Positions 1-9,674 of a DNA stretch of 37,255 nucleotides are shown here, in pieces. The translations under genes and the position numbers were made by a program. The notes beneath the pieces were generated by a model. It did no database searches and had not been told where the DNA came from. It worked only from the letters and a program-made list of their open reading frames with translations. Each line of letters opens with the position of its first letter. Positions within the stretch are counted from its first letter, which is position 1. Origin of the DNA: Tissierella praeacuta DSM 18095 (GTDB lineage Bacteria > Bacillota > Clostridia > Tissierellales > Tissierellaceae); contig NZ_FQTY01000005.1 in assembly GCF_900128955.1 (NCBI RefSeq), forward strand, positions 149,856-187,110, written 5' to 3'.

Positions 1-906
1 GATGGAAACTTCTTATGTTATAAGATTAAAAATAGTTATGCTCCTATTAAGAATACTCCTGTTAAAAATTTTTATTTTAACAAAAACATTATATTTCTTC
101 TGGATATGGTCTTAGTATAATAAAAGGTATTATAAATAAGTATGGTGCTACATGGATTATAACCTTGCTATATTTCTTTTGAATTAAAGTTCTTAATTTC
201 TTTCAACAATCCTAGTTTAGGTTTTTATATCTTATTTATTAAATATTAAATAGTTTCAAAATGAATTCTATTTTTTTATTATCCATCAACAGTTAACAAA
301 AGTAAAATGATACAATTCACAGCAAATATCAGCAATAATAAGGACTCAATTTTGTTCATTTGTGAATATGTTACATATATTTTCCCTATTATTATTGATA
401 TAAGAAAAATAATTAAAGAAAAACCTGTTTTTTTATTTTTTTCATTAATATTTCACCCCTCTCATACTAATATATAAGTTTCATTGCTTGTCTACTCCTA
501 ATAAAGGAAATGAACCCTTAAATCCTTTGCTACTTCATCCAATAATCATAGTTCCTTTAATAGTTTCACAATTGTTATTAAGTTTATTGCTAATAGTAAT
601 TTATTTAGTGTATACAAACCCATAATTCCAATGACTTACTTGTTTGTGGAATAATATTATATATCTTCTTTATTTAAGATTTCTTACATTTTATAGGGAC
701 ACATTTCTTTTTCTATGTTTAAGACCTATTTGAATATTTAAATTTAATACTATTGTGATTTATATTTTCATATCATGTAATTCATAAATCCCATTCTCTA
801 TTATTTATATCCACAACTCTATTTCCATCTTATATATTAAATTCTTGAAATCATAATATCCTTATATTTGTAAAAATTATTTTTATATTATAATTATATA
901 ACAGAG
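1..906. other. AT-rich stretch without a recognisable gene
   Basis: About 900 bases of very AT-rich sequence with no open frame of useful length that has a ribosome binding site on either strand. Short open stretches are interrupted by many stops, so it may be eroded coding DNA, but I could not join any of them into a recognisable protein. No tRNA-like or rRNA-like structure was seen. Confidence 0.5.
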
Positions 907-933
907 GCAAAAAAAGAACTCCAATGAGTTCTT
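907..933 (-). terminator. Intrinsic terminator of the coiled-coil gene
   Basis: A perfect 8-bp stem (AAGAACTC / GAGTTCTT, 914-921 with 926-933) closes a 4-base loop. On the minus strand it is followed by a run of seven T. It starts five bases after the stop codon of the coiled-coil gene, so it ends that transcript. Confidence 0.9.
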
Positions 934-937
934 AGTA

Positions 938-1297
938 TTATCTAGCTGCTTTTAACTTTGCTATGTCGTTCCAATTCTTTGATGTGACTATTTCCATCGT
1001 ATAAAATTCCTCTGCTAATTTATCTATTTTATCATTAATTTCATATCTAAATTCAGTTAGTTCAGCTGTTTGCTCAATTATAGCTTTTATATCTCTCTTG
1101 ATTTCTTCTTGGTCTCTTCTAATTTGTTCTTGATCTCTTCTAATTTCCTCTTGACCTTTTTCAAGATTCATCTGACCCTTTTCAAGATTCATCTGCCTCT
1201 CTTTAAGATTCATCTGACCCTCTTCAAGACCACCTATCCTGTCTTCAATATTACCTAATTTCTCAAGTACTATCTTTTGAAATTCCTCGTTAGTCAT
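938..1297 (-). CDS. Heptad-repeat coiled-coil protein, unknown function
   Basis: A 119-residue soluble protein. Residues 27-68 are six consecutive seven-residue units: GQMNLKE, RQMNLEK, GQMNLEK, GQEEIRR, DQEQIRR, DQEEIKR. The result is a long, highly charged helix, almost certainly a coiled coil and probably oligomeric. The flanking parts (MTNEEFQKIVLEKLGNIEDR before, and a second amphipathic helix region at 70-119) also look helical. There is no signal peptide or membrane segment. The start is supported by AAGGAGGT eight bases upstream, and a terminator follows directly, so it is a single-gene transcription unit. Short repeat-rich coiled-coil proteins of this kind are common in clostridia and are usually unassigned; I do not recognise a specific family. 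Confidence 0.8.
   Translation of the reverse strand: MTNEEFQKIVLEKLGNIEDRIGGLEEGQMNLKERQMNLEKGQMNLEKGQEEIRRDQEQIRRDQEEIKRDIKAIIEQTAELTEFRYEINDKIDKLAEEFYTMEIVTSKNWNDIAKLKAAR
1094..1219 (-). repeat. 21-bp tandem repeat inside the coiled-coil gene
   Basis: Six 21-bp units encode the heptads of the coiled-coil protein. The first three are the most alike (unit close to ATGAATCTTGAAAAGGGTCAG split across codons M-N-L-E-K-G-Q), and the last three have diverged to Q-E-E-I-R-R-D. The unit is a multiple of three, so slippage can change length without breaking the frame. Confidence 0.8.
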
Positions 1298-1409
1298 TTT
1301 CTAAGACCTCCTTCATCTCATTTCAATTATAACTTAATAATAATTATATATTATTATAATTATTTATACAATGAATATCATATAATATAAAAGTTGTTTC
1401 ATAAACTAC

Positions 1410-1552
1410 TTATAAAATAATTGTATATGCCAAATAATTAAATAACTCTTCTACTGGAAAATATCTTAAGGGATTTCCAAATTCAACATCTAAAAGCATA
1501 TCTTTATATTTTATAATATGAATTGAAAGAAAGTTAATCTAATACTAAACTA
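1410..1552 (-). pseudogene. Gene-end remnant 1 (carries the 66-bp repeat)
   Basis: On the minus strand an open stretch with no start codon reads from about 1538 to a stop at 1410-1412. It contains INFLSIHIIKYKDMLLD followed by VEFGNPLRYFPVEELFNYLA. It looks like the 3' end of a once longer gene. The first part is shared with a second remnant at 4025-4119; the tails after DMLLD differ. No family recognised. The repeat itself is clear; that it was coding is an inference. Confidence 0.4.
1487..1552. repeat. 66-bp dispersed direct repeat, copy 1
   Basis: Positions 1487-1552 match 4054-4119 over 66 bases without gaps and with three mismatches (A/G near the left end, and GA/AC in the middle). Both copies end abruptly at the same base on the right (...AATACTAAACTA). 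The surrounding sequence is not conserved. Confidence 0.9.
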
Positions 1553-1751
1553 GGTTATAGATATTATAATTTTACATCATGAATTTTGCAAACTAGAAAG
1601 ATATAAAGAAGGTTTTCTCTTATATTAAAATATTAGTAGTTAATAAAAGATTTTAAAAAACTTATATGGGGAAATTTTTACCTATTATACTTTAATTAAA
1701 TTAAGAATAAAAGATAATCATTTCTTATATCCCTAGTTTATATATAGTCTT
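1553..1751. other. Intergenic stretch, nothing recognised
   Basis: AT-rich sequence between the gene-end remnant and the small exported protein gene. I saw no good hairpin, promoter pair or ORF. Confidence 0.4.
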
Positions 1752-2165
1752 CTAAGGATATTTTATTAATGTTAATGGAATTTCGCTAGTTTCATCATTA
1801 AAGCTTATAACTACATATACATCTTTGTAGTTTCTTTCTAAATATTTATTTGAGTCAAAAGTAGACTTATATACACCAAATTTTGAAAAATTCTTGTTTT
1901 TTATTATTCTTAACTTATCAGTATATATACTTTTATTCTTCACTAAAACATCAACATTTATTTCAGAAGGCAATTCAAATTCATCTGTAGCTGGTGAAAT
2001 TACTAATTCACAATTATACCTTGGAGTTATGTTTAGAGATGCTCTCCAAAAATCATTATTTCCTCTTACATCAACAATATCTGTTTTCACACTTTTTGTA
2101 TAAAGAATTGAACATATACTTATAAAGATAATAATTATTAAAATTTTAGAAATGTTCTTTTTCAC
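1752..2165 (-). CDS. Small exported or membrane-anchored protein, unknown
   Basis: A 137-residue protein that starts with two lysines and then a hydrophobic segment (about residues 6-23, ILIIIIFISICSILY), i.e. a signal peptide or N-terminal anchor. No lipobox cysteine is followed by the expected small residues, so an anchor or ordinary signal peptide is more likely than a lipoprotein. The rest (24-137) is polar with alternating hydrophobic residues, which suggests a small beta-sandwich outside the membrane. The start is GTG, preceded by AAGGAAG about nine bases upstream. No family recognised. It is not coupled to its neighbours. Confidence 0.65.
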   Translation of the reverse strand: MKKNISKILIIIIFISICSILYTKSVKTDIVDVRGNNDFWRASLNITPRYNCELVISPATDEFELPSEINVDVLVKNKSIYTDKLRIIKNKNFSKFGVYKSTFDSNKYLERNYKDVYVVISFNDETSEIPLTLIKYP

Positions 2166-2497
2166 AAAATAATCTTCCTTTAACTTTTACATATCTAATT
2201 ATGATACTATTATACAAACATATACAGTGAAATGTGTAACTATATATAATTATGGAATTAATTTAGTTATATATTGAAATATTTATAATTACTTACTATT
2301 TAAATTGTACACCCAGCATAGGCTAAACTATATGAAAAATATTCTTAAAATCGTTACTGCTAATAATACAAATATAATGATATATCTTTTTCATCTTATT
2401 AATCCTTCTACTTCAAAGAAATTACCAGAAAATATATTTATTTTATTTCATATTCCAGATTCATGAGTTTTAGATTTCCATAGCTGAAAATATATCC
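2166..2497. other. Intergenic stretch, nothing recognised
   Basis: About 330 bases of AT-rich DNA between two minus-strand genes. It must hold the 3' end of the VanZ-type transcript and the promoter of the small exported protein. I found no clear terminator hairpin or consensus promoter. Confidence 0.4.
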
Positions 2498-3905
2498 TTA
2501 TTTCAATATGTCTACAACAATTTCAAATTTCTGTCCATCACCTTTACAATTAAAAATATATACTGGTCGGTAGAATCCCTTTGAATCCAATTTATAGTCC
2601 ATATATACATCCAAAACCTTAATGGAATTAATCTCCTCAGCTGAAAAGAATATCCATGCATTTCCTTTCAGTATTTTCTCAGCTGCCTCTTTCTCACTTA
2701 TAATAAGAACATCTTTTACCTTGGTATAAGTAATTATATTATTTTTGATTGTTTCGATTGTTCCATCATCATAACATATACACTCCAGCTGTCCATCCGT
2801 TAATAAATCTCCATATATGTGCTTGTCTATTTTCCATGTATAGGTGTTGTCATTTTGTGAGCTAAATATTGCTCCTTCCGGAATTTTTATATTAAAATAA
2901 CTTAATTCTTCTAGCAATATCTTTTCATCCATATTTATATATTCAGTTTCCTCATGCTTTAAAAAATTTGTATAATCATAGCTTCCATCTAAAAATTTTA
3001 TCATCAATACATAGTTATTATTGTTAGTCTTTAACCAATAATAAACTAAATTAGTATATAAGTCTTCTTCTAACTCTATACCCTCAGTGTTTATATTTTT
3101 AAAAAAACTTTCAGCAAAGATTTTTGTTTTATTACTATTAAAATCAGGAGCTTTGTATATAGGAATCATGTATTCCCCACTGTCTAATCCAGTTTCAAAC
3201 TTAATATCTACATTTTTAGTATTCATTTTTATGTACCCTGGTAATTTTAAAATGCCAAACTCCTTAGTATTGTAATATATAACCATTCCTGCAAATATAA
3301 TTGTCATAATGAAAAGCGGAAGTGTATATTTTAATGCTTTTGAAAATCGGTTTTTTTGTCCCTTTCTTATATTCAAAACTGACATTATAGTACAATACCC
3401 TATCAATATTCCAATACTGTTATTAAAAATGTCATCTACATCAAAAACTCTCGAATTTGTTTTTAATTGTGTAAATTCAATTGCTAATATAAATATTATA
3501 CTTGCTGTCATTGTCCATTTTACTTTATAAAACTTATTATGTAGAAGTGGCAACAGTATCCCTAATGGTACAGTCATTAATATATTTAATATTATATGCT
3601 GCAGACTTGATATTGAAAGTATCACAGATCTGTCTATAGGAACTAAACAAATTAAAATTAACATATTTATCAACGTATATTCCTCTATTTAAGAGAGTAA
3701 CATCAAAAATTAGAATTATATAAGAAAAGGTAATAAAAATTACAAGCATTTGTTTTTTCAATAGATTTTTCTCTTCTATTAATATTCTAGTTCTCTTAGA
3801 TCTTCTATAAAATATACAACAAGCTATAGCTACTAATACAATAGCTACTCCATATACTTTTAAATTTAATTTTGTAATCACTCTAATTATTTCATGAATT
3901 ATCAT
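2498..3905 (-). pseudogene. VanZ-family membrane protein with C-terminal extension, frameshifted
   Basis: Two overlapping minus-strand frames together make one VanZ-family protein. The first begins at ATG 3905 with GGAGG eight bases upstream and encodes two hydrophobic segments and the family-like DKYVNFNLFSSYRQI. The second (stop at 2498) continues with LQHIILNILMTVPLGILLPL, EFTQL and FDVDDIFNNSIGILIGY, which is the VanZ core. The best join is near 3600-3625: dropping one T after the codons for N-I-K restores a continuous VanZ sequence. After the last membrane segment (about residue 130 of the second frame) follow some 250 polar residues, probably extracytoplasmic. Their last 80 (SEKEAAEKILKG ... 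FYRPVYIFN) look like a PepSY/YycI-type fold. Either a real pseudogene or a sequencing error. VanZ proteins are linked to teicoplanin resistance, but most paralogues have unknown roles. Confidence 0.7.
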
Positions 3906-3980
3906 ACTTCAATCCTCCAGTGAAATTGATGATTTCTACATTATATAAAAAAATAATATATTAAAAATTTAAACAACGAA

Positions 3981-4015
3981 AAGCAATAGGTTACCTATAA
4001 TGGTAACCATTGCTT
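3981..4015 (-). terminator. Hairpin after gene-end remnant 2, likely old terminator
   Basis: A stem of 7+7 bp with one bulged A (AAGCAAT-A-GGTTACC with GGTAACC-ATTGCTT) and a six-base loop. It lies ten bases beyond the stop of the remnant at 4025. On the minus strand only four T follow, then CGTTGTTT, so termination would be weak. Confidence 0.5.
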
Positions 4016-4024
4016 CCTTTGAAA

Positions 4025-4119
4025 TTAATTTATTGGCTTATTGTCCATATAATCATCTAAAAGCATGTCTTTATATTTTATAATATACATTGAAAGAAAG
4101 TTAATCTAATACTAAACTA
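4025..4119 (-). pseudogene. Gene-end remnant 2 (carries the 66-bp repeat)
   Basis: The minus strand reads INFLSMYIIKYKDMLLD then DYMDNKPIN and a stop at 4025-4027, followed by a hairpin. It has no start codon or ribosome binding site. The shared part is the same as in the remnant at 1410-1552, so both probably come from paralogous genes, or one was copied from the other. Family not recognised. Confidence 0.4.
4054..4119. repeat. 66-bp dispersed direct repeat, copy 2
   Basis: Second copy of the repeat at 1487-1552: 63 of 66 bases identical, same orientation, about 2.57 kb away. Confidence 0.9.
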
Positions 4120-4166
4120 TAAATAACTAAAACCAGACCACACAATAGATTTTTCTAAATCTTACT

Positions 4167-4953
4167 TTATTTAATAAGCCTACCTAATTCACTGAAGAAC
4201 ATATCCCCAAATGAAATATATCTATGCTTGTCCATTAAAACTACATACTTTCCATCTAATGTTTGCCATTCATCATAATCTAGGTCTTCTTTTCTTTTTT
4301 TATTAATCAATTTAACTTTTCTTTGAGTTCTTGGTGTCATTACCTTAATTGTTCTGATAACTTTATCATCTTTAACAAATTCCATTGTATATAACCGTTT
4401 CATATTTAAAATTGACATGTATAAGTCTTTCTCTCTTACAATCTTTACTACAATTATTTCATTTTCATCCACTTTAAGAGTAGCATCTTTGAAAATATTT
4501 TAGAATCCAGTTTTATATAAAACTTTCCAATGCCCTATCTAAGAAATAGTCATTGCTCTTGTCATAATCAGCAGATTTTACATATGACCTAGCCTTATAC
4601 TTTCCTTCTCCTGGACCTAGTAAAACAGACCATTTTCCAGTAATACCTGCATTAAAATATGTTCCGTTATTAATTCTTACATATTTCGTTTGCGAATTCT
4701 CAACTAAATATGTTGCTGCTTCACCAGCTTTCTTTGCTACGTAATGTCCCCCAGCATCTTTAATAAGTACTAATACATCTACAAAATCCAAGAGACTGAA
4801 ATCACCACCTATACCAAGTAGAGATATTATTGTTGCACCTACTTAATACAATTTAGTTGTTAAATAAAAAACATTTTCAAATACAATCTTTTTTCCTACC
4901 CCGCCCATTCTCTTAATCCCCCTGATTAAAACCTTTTTACCTCTATCCCTCAT
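4167..4953 (-). pseudogene. Broken gene of unknown family (three pieces)
   Basis: One degraded minus-strand gene seems to span this region. From ATG 4953 a frame runs to a TAA at 4843-4845 and then stays open in the same frame to 4513 (GATIISLLGIGGDFSLLDF, KDAGGHYVAKKAGEAATYL, FNAGITGKWSVLLGPG). About 40 bases later another frame opens (NIFKDATLKVDENEII) and runs to 4167 for about 110 residues of basic, beta-rich sequence. None of the three pieces has a convincing ribosome binding site. The middle and last pieces would need TTG and GTG starts. Glycine-rich plus basic C-terminal sequence could come from a polymorphic-toxin or phage-type protein, but I do not recognise it. The pieces at 4513-4791 and 4167-4472 could also be read as separate small hypothetical genes. 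Confidence 0.4.
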
Positions 4954-5209
4954 CTCTAGTTTTATTATTAATACTTAATTCAACTACCATCAAAAAAACT
5001 TCTATGACAAAAAGTAATTAATTTTATCTACTAATTCCATTACTGTTAATACATAACATATTATTACTAAAGCCAAGATAATAAACCATATATCCTTTTT
5101 ATAATGCTTGTCTCATACCATTTCCCTTATACTAATTATAACAAGTATAACTTAAAATAGTTTAAATTTGGACTAAGTGGTCATTTTTTGGATTAAACGG
5201 ATACTTATA
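4954..5209. other. Intergenic region with possible IS-end repeats
   Basis: No gene seen. Two imperfect direct repeats occur 20 bases apart: TTTGGACTAAGTGGTCA (5167-5183) and TTTGGATTAAACGGATA (5187-5203), 12 of 17 identical. Repeats of this spacing with AAGTGGTCA-like words resemble the multiple transposase-binding sites at the ends of IS21-type elements. No transposase is left nearby, so at most this is a remnant. Confidence 0.3.
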
Positions 5210-5247
5210 AAACAAAATACCAGAAGAACTTTCCATCCTTCTGGTAT
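5210..5247 (-). terminator. Terminator of the V-type ATPase operon
   Basis: A perfect 10-bp stem (ATACCAGAAG, 5217-5226, with CTTCTGGTAT, 5238-5247) has an 11-base loop. On the minus strand TTTTGTTT follows. It starts 12 bases after the stop codon of subunit D, the last gene. Confidence 0.93.
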
Positions 5248-5259
5248 CTTTATTTTGTC

Positions 5260-5871
5260 CTATTTCCCCTTAACTTTTTTAAGTCTAAAGAAATCTTCTC
5301 TTTCCTTTTCTTCTAATACTTCCTCAATATATTTAATAGTTGAAGTGTATTTAGGAATTTGAATTTTTTCTAGGGCATTAGCCCTTTTTTGTGTCTTTTT
5401 TATTTCCATTGCTAGTTTATATACTGAATTTTCTAGCTCTGCTAATTCATAGATAAGTTTTTTTATATCATTAAACTGTAATACAGCCTTATCAAAGGCT
5501 GGATTTGTTCTAAAAAATCCATATTCTGTGGTAAATGTAGTATCTTCCCCTTTTATAACTGGAACTTCTACACCCATGACTGATTTAAATAATATATGAA
5601 AATCCTTTTCCTTCTCAATAGATATGGCTATTTCCTCCACTGCTTCAGCACCCACAGTTATATTAGCTAGTTTTAAAGCTTCATAAGCTTCTTTAAATTC
5701 TATATCTATTCTTTCCTGTAAATCCCTAGCTTTATCTATTAAAGACATCATTTCTCTTATGAGAACCGTTCTCTTTCTATCTAATAATTCATATCCTTTC
5801 TTTGCAAACTGAAGGGAATTTTTAGATTTTATTAAATTTGCCTTTGTAGGTGTCAATTTATATACTGCCAT
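5260..5871 (-). CDS. ntpD: V-type ATP synthase subunit D (central stalk)
   Basis: A 203-residue protein with the V/A-ATPase subunit D pattern. The N-terminus is MAVYKLTPTKANLIKSKNSL. Two long helices at the ends (about 10-70 and 140-200) form the antiparallel coiled coil of the rotor shaft, and a middle part (75-135) is less helical. The C-terminal helix carries KKTQKRANALEKIQIPKY, a family-typical stretch. It turns inside the A3B3 head and couples catalysis to the membrane ring. The length is normal. ATG follows the stop of subunit B without a gap, with TTAGGTGAT as the ribosome site inside the end of ntpB, so translation is coupled. Last gene of the operon. Confidence 0.95.
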   Translation of the reverse strand: MAVYKLTPTKANLIKSKNSLQFAKKGYELLDRKRTVLIREMMSLIDKARDLQERIDIEFKEAYEALKLANITVGAEAVEEIAISIEKEKDFHILFKSVMGVEVPVIKGEDTTFTTEYGFFRTNPAFDKAVLQFNDIKKLIYELAELENSVYKLAMEIKKTQKRANALEKIQIPKYTSTIKYIEEVLEEKEREDFFRLKKVKGK

Positions 5872-7257
5872 CTAATCACCTAATTTCATATACTTTTCTA
5901 TTAAGTCTGGTTTCAATCTATCTAATTCTTCCTGTGATAATAAAGAAAGAATTTTCCATGATAGCTCTAGAGTATTATCTATATCTCTATTTTCATTATA
6001 GCTTTGAGTAACAAAATTTGCCTCAAAGGCGTCTCCAAATTTCATATATCTTTTATCTCTATCAGACAAATCGTCTTCCCCAACTATTTGTGCCAATGCC
6101 CTTATATCTTGAACCTTTGAATATGCAGAAAATAATTGGTTAGATATATCTGGATGATCATCCCTTGTATATCCTTCTCCTATACCATCTTTCATAAGCC
6201 TTGACAAGGAAGGAAGTACATTTATAGGTGGATAAATGTTCTTTTGATGTAATTCCCTTGATAATACAATCTGCCCCTCTGTTATATAACCAGTTAAATC
6301 TGGTATAGGATGAGTTATATCATCATTGGGCATTGTTAAAATAGGTATTAATGTTACAGAACCTTCCCTGTCCTTTAACATACCAGCTCTTTCATAAAGG
6401 GATGCTAAGTCTGAGTAAAGGTATCCTGGATAACCCCTTCTACTAGGTACTTCTTCTCTTAAAGAAGAGACCTCCCTCAATGCTTCACCATAGCTAGTTA
6501 TATCTGTCATTATAACTAAAACGTGCTGATTTTCTTCAAATGCAAGATACTCAGCTGCTGTTAGTGCTGCTCTTGGGGCTATTATTCTTTCCATTATTGG
6601 ATCGTCTGCATAATTAATATACATGACTACTTTATTTTGAACTCCTGCCTTCTTAAAAGCTTCTTTAAAGAAAAATGCTTCATCATGTTTTACACCTATG
6701 GCTGCAAATACTATGGAAAAATTATTTCTTTCTTCTCCCTTTACTTTAATCTTTGCTTGTCTAACTATTTGAGCAGCCAATTCATTATGAGGAAGCCCTG
6801 AACCTGAAAATATAGGTAACTTTTGCCCCCTAATTAATGTAATAAGTCCATCTATAGAAGATATTCCTGTTTGAATATAGTCCCTTGGATATTCTCTAGA
6901 TACTGGATTTATAGGTCTACCATTTACATTATAAAAATTATCTGAGTATATATCTCCACCCTTATCTATGGGCATACCTATACCATTGAACGTTCTTCCT
7001 AATATATCCCTGGATAAAGGTATTTCAAATGGTCTTCCTTCAAAGCTTACCTTAGTATTCTCTACAGAATGTCCCAAGGTAGAACCAAAGACCTGTACTA
7101 CTACTTTATCTCCATCTATTTTAATAACTCTGCCTAGTTTCTTTTCACCTAAATTGTTTTCTACCTGTACTATTTCTCCATATCCAACTGCATGAACCTT
7201 TGATAGCTCAATCAATGCCCCTTCTACTTTATCTAATACTAAATATTCCTTTTTCAT
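5872..7257 (-). CDS. ntpB: V-type ATP synthase subunit B (non-catalytic)
   Basis: A 461-residue regulatory nucleotide-site subunit of the A3B3 head. The N-terminal beta-barrel (1-75) is followed by the central domain. Its loop reads SGSGLPHNE (residues 151-159) and lacks the Walker lysine, which is the hallmark of subunit B as opposed to [17 protein letters not shown] and [22 protein letters not shown] are conserved family stretches. The start has AGGTGAAG six bases upstream, and the gene begins 11 bases after ntpA ends. Length and residues are normal for bacterial V-type enzymes. Confidence 0.97.
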   Translation of the reverse strand: MKKEYLVLDKVEGALIELSKVHAVGYGEIVQVENNLGEKKLGRVIKIDGDKVVVQVFGSTLGHSVENTKVSFEGRPFEIPLSRDILGRTFNGIGMPIDKGGDIYSDNFYNVNGRPINPVSREYPRDYIQTGISSIDGLITLIRGQKLPIFSGSGLPHNELAAQIVRQAKIKVKGEERNNFSIVFAAIGVKHDEAFFFKEAFKKAGVQNKVVMYINYADDPIMERIIAPRAALTAAEYLAFEENQHVLVIMTDITSYGEALREVSSLREEVPSRRGYPGYLYSDLASLYERAGMLKDREGSVTLIPILTMPNDDITHPIPDLTGYITEGQIVLSRELHQKNIYPPINVLPSLSRLMKDGIGEGYTRDDHPDISNQLFSAYSKVQDIRALAQIVGEDDLSDRDKRYMKFGDAFEANFVTQSYNENRDIDNTLELSWKILSLLSQEELDRLKPDLIEKYMKLGD

Positions 7258-7268
7258 AGCTTCACCTA

Positions 7269-9041
7269 CTATTTAGAATAATCTAATTCTAATTTATTGT
7301 AAAAATCATTTATCATATTGTTTAATTCCTCTATTTTACTAATATTATCATTAGGTATAGAGTATTTCATCTTTATAATCTCACCATAAACTTCTCCATT
7401 TCTAACTTGAGAAATAGGGATACCCTTTTTTATAGCTTGTAGACCTCTTTCATATAATAAGTCTATAGTCTTTAACATCTCTAATTGCTTCTTCAATGGT
7501 ACATAGGTATCTTCCTTATGAAAAGCATTTTGTTGCAAGAACCCTATTTTAATTACCCTTGCAATCTCTAAGATTAATCTTTGGTCATCTGGTAGAACAT
7601 CTTCTCCAACTAGAAGAACTATTTCAAGAAGTCTGCTTTCCTCGAATAAAAGCTTTAACATCTTTTCACGAAGACCTTCTACTTCTTCATTTAATTCCAT
7701 TTCATAGAAGTTTCTCAACATTTCAGTATATCCACTATAACTATTTAGCCAATTAATAGCTGGATAATGTCTTGAATAAGCTAATTCCCTATCTAATCCC
7801 AAGAATACATTGACAAACCTCTTAGTATTTTCTGTAACTGGTTCAGAAAAGTCTCCCCCTGCTGGAGAAACTGCTCCTATAATAGTTACAGAACCTTCAC
7901 TTCCAGATAAAGCCTTTACATATCCTGCCCTTTCATAGAACTGAGCAAGTCTTGAAGGAAGATATGCTGGATATCCTTCTTCTGCAGGCATTTCTTCTAA
8001 TCTTCCCGATATCTCCCTTAGAGCCTCTGCCCAACGGGAAGTAGAGTCTGCCATTATAGCTACATGATAACCCATATCTCTAAAATACTCTGCCATGGTA
8101 ATTCCTGTATATATACTAGCCTCCCTTGCGGCTACTGGCATATTAGATGTATTAGCTATAAGAACAGTTCTTTCCATTATAGGTTTGCCAGTTTTCGGGT
8201 CTATAAGCTCTGGGAAATCCTCTAGTACTTCTGTCATTTCATTTCCTCTTTCACCACAACCAATATAGACAATAATATCTGCATCTGACCATTTTGCTAG
8301 TTGGTGTTGAGTCATAGTCTTTCCTGTACCAAAGCCACCAGGGATTGCAGCTGTTCCACCCTTAGCTATGGGAAAAAATATATCTAATACCCTTTGTCCT
8401 GTGACTAAAAGTTTATCTATAGGTAATCTATCCTTAACAGGTCTTGGAATTCTAACAGGCCACTCTTGATACATTTTAAGGAATTGTTTATTTCCAAAAC
8501 TATCTTCTAATTCAACTAATTCTTCTTCAATATTATATTCTCCATCTTTAACTACCTTAACAACCTTACCTTCCAATCCCATAGGAACTAGAAGTCTATG
8601 AGTAATTAAAGAAGTTTCCTGTACAGTTCCAAATGTTTGACCTTCTTTTAAATAATCTCCAACCTTTACATTTAATTTTACTTCCCATAGTTTTTTCTCA
8701 TCTATAGATATAAGACCTATCCCCTCAGGTATAAAGCTGCCAAAATCATCTCTTATTTTCTTTAGTGGTCTTTGGATTCCATCAAACATATTACCAAGCA
8801 TACCTGGTCCTAATTTTAAAGAAAGTGGTTTACCCGTTGATACTATAAGCTCTCCTCTCTTTAATCCCTCTGTTTCCTCATATACTTGTACTGTACCATA
8901 ATCACCATCTATGGATATAATTTCACCGATTAACTTCTTATGTCCTACTAATACCATTTCCCTCATCTTAAATCCAGTCATATTTTCACCAAGTATTACT
9001 GGACCATTTATCATAGCTATTTTCCCCATTAAATTATCCAT
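7269..9041 (-). CDS. ntpA: V-type ATP synthase subunit A (catalytic)
   Basis: A 590-residue catalytic subunit. The Walker A loop GGFGTGKT lies at residues 235-242 (Lys241), the GERGNE glutamate switch is near 264, and the Walker B region is DVAIMADS-like ([17 protein letters not shown]). The residue 110-200 insert (the non-homologous region typical of A-type/V-type A subunits, QTFGTVQET ... [11 protein letters not shown]) is present. It hydrolyses or makes ATP in the cytoplasmic head. The ATG overlaps the end of ntpE by eight bases, with GGTGG upstream. A second in-frame ATG four codons later ([11 protein letters not shown]) is possible and is closer to the common family start. Confidence 0.97.
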   Translation of the reverse strand: MDNLMGKIAMINGPVILGENMTGFKMREMVLVGHKKLIGEIISIDGDYGTVQVYEETEGLKRGELIVSTGKPLSLKLGPGMLGNMFDGIQRPLKKIRDDFGSFIPEGIGLISIDEKKLWEVKLNVKVGDYLKEGQTFGTVQETSLITHRLLVPMGLEGKVVKVVKDGEYNIEEELVELEDSFGNKQFLKMYQEWPVRIPRPVKDRLPIDKLLVTGQRVLDIFFPIAKGGTAAIPGGFGTGKTMTQHQLAKWSDADIIVYIGCGERGNEMTEVLEDFPELIDPKTGKPIMERTVLIANTSNMPVAAREASIYTGITMAEYFRDMGYHVAIMADSTSRWAEALREISGRLEEMPAEEGYPAYLPSRLAQFYERAGYVKALSGSEGSVTIIGAVSPAGGDFSEPVTENTKRFVNVFLGLDRELAYSRHYPAINWLNSYSGYTEMLRNFYEMELNEEVEGLREKMLKLLFEESRLLEIVLLVGEDVLPDDQRLILEIARVIKIGFLQQNAFHKEDTYVPLKKQLEMLKTIDLLYERGLQAIKKGIPISQVRNGEVYGEIIKMKYSIPNDNISKIEELNNMINDFYNKLELDYSK

Positions 9042-9663
9042 TTAAACCACCTGTCTTTTCTAGAGATGAATATAATCTCTTACCTATTAGGTATTTATTT
9101 TCTTCAATAATAGTTTTAAAGCTATTATCTAAATTATAAGATCTATCCTTATCTGATAATGTGAATCCTCCTATTATATCTGGTGAAATAAGGTTTAAGG
9201 ATATATCTTTATTATTCTCCTTGCCTATATCAAGAATAAAATCTTCAAATCTTTCTTTATCTATCTCTGTAATACTTATAATAATTTCTTTTTCAGATAC
9301 TTCTCTTATTATTTGTACAATTTTATTAAGAAGATAGCCTTCATAATCACTGGATAAAACAAATTTTCTTGCTCTATCTTCTAAAGAAGAGATTAAATCT
9401 CTTAAAACTTCTTCTCTTTTTTCAAGAATTTTCCCTCTACTTTCCCCCACAGCCTTTGAAACCATCTCATTTTTTTGGATTTCTGCTAAAATTCTCTTTC
9501 TTTTAATTATTTCTTCTTTCTTCTTTTCTAACTCTATTTTTTTCTCCTCTAGTATAGAGTTATTCTTAAACTCTAGCTCTTCTAATAGTTTCTTACATTT
9601 TGCCTCTTCTTCTTTAAATACTACTTTATAAAATATATCTAACTTATCCTCGAGAGTAATCAT
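9034..9663 (-). CDS. ntpE: V-type ATP synthase subunit E (peripheral stalk)
   Basis: A 209-residue protein. The first ~100 residues are one long, highly charged helix rich in Glu/Lys (EEEAKCKKLLEELEFK, KKKEEIIKRKRILAE). A C-terminal alpha/beta domain with PDIIGGFTLSD near 160 is a conserved subunit E feature. It pairs with the small stalk protein encoded first in the operon to hold the head against rotation. The start has AGGTGGTGATT upstream, overlapping the stop of subunit F. Confidence 0.9.
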   Translation of the reverse strand: MITLEDKLDIFYKVVFKEEEAKCKKLLEELEFKNNSILEEKKIELEKKKEEIIKRKRILAEIQKNEMVSKAVGESRGKILEKREEVLRDLISSLEDRARKFVLSSDYEGYLLNKIVQIIREVSEKEIIISITEIDKERFEDFILDIGKENNKDISLNLISPDIIGGFTLSDKDRSYNLDNSFKTIIEENKYLIGKRLYSSLEKTGGLNG

Positions 9664-9674
9664 CCAATCACCAC

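Noticed and set aside
1094-1219. CRISPR-like array
   Set aside because: Units are 21 bases, contiguous, without spacers, and in frame within a gene; it is a coding tandem repeat. No CRISPR array was seen elsewhere.
1070-1258. 62-codon plus-strand frame with a repeating pattern
   Set aside because: Its repeat is the mirror of the coiled-coil gene on the other strand; no ribosome site.
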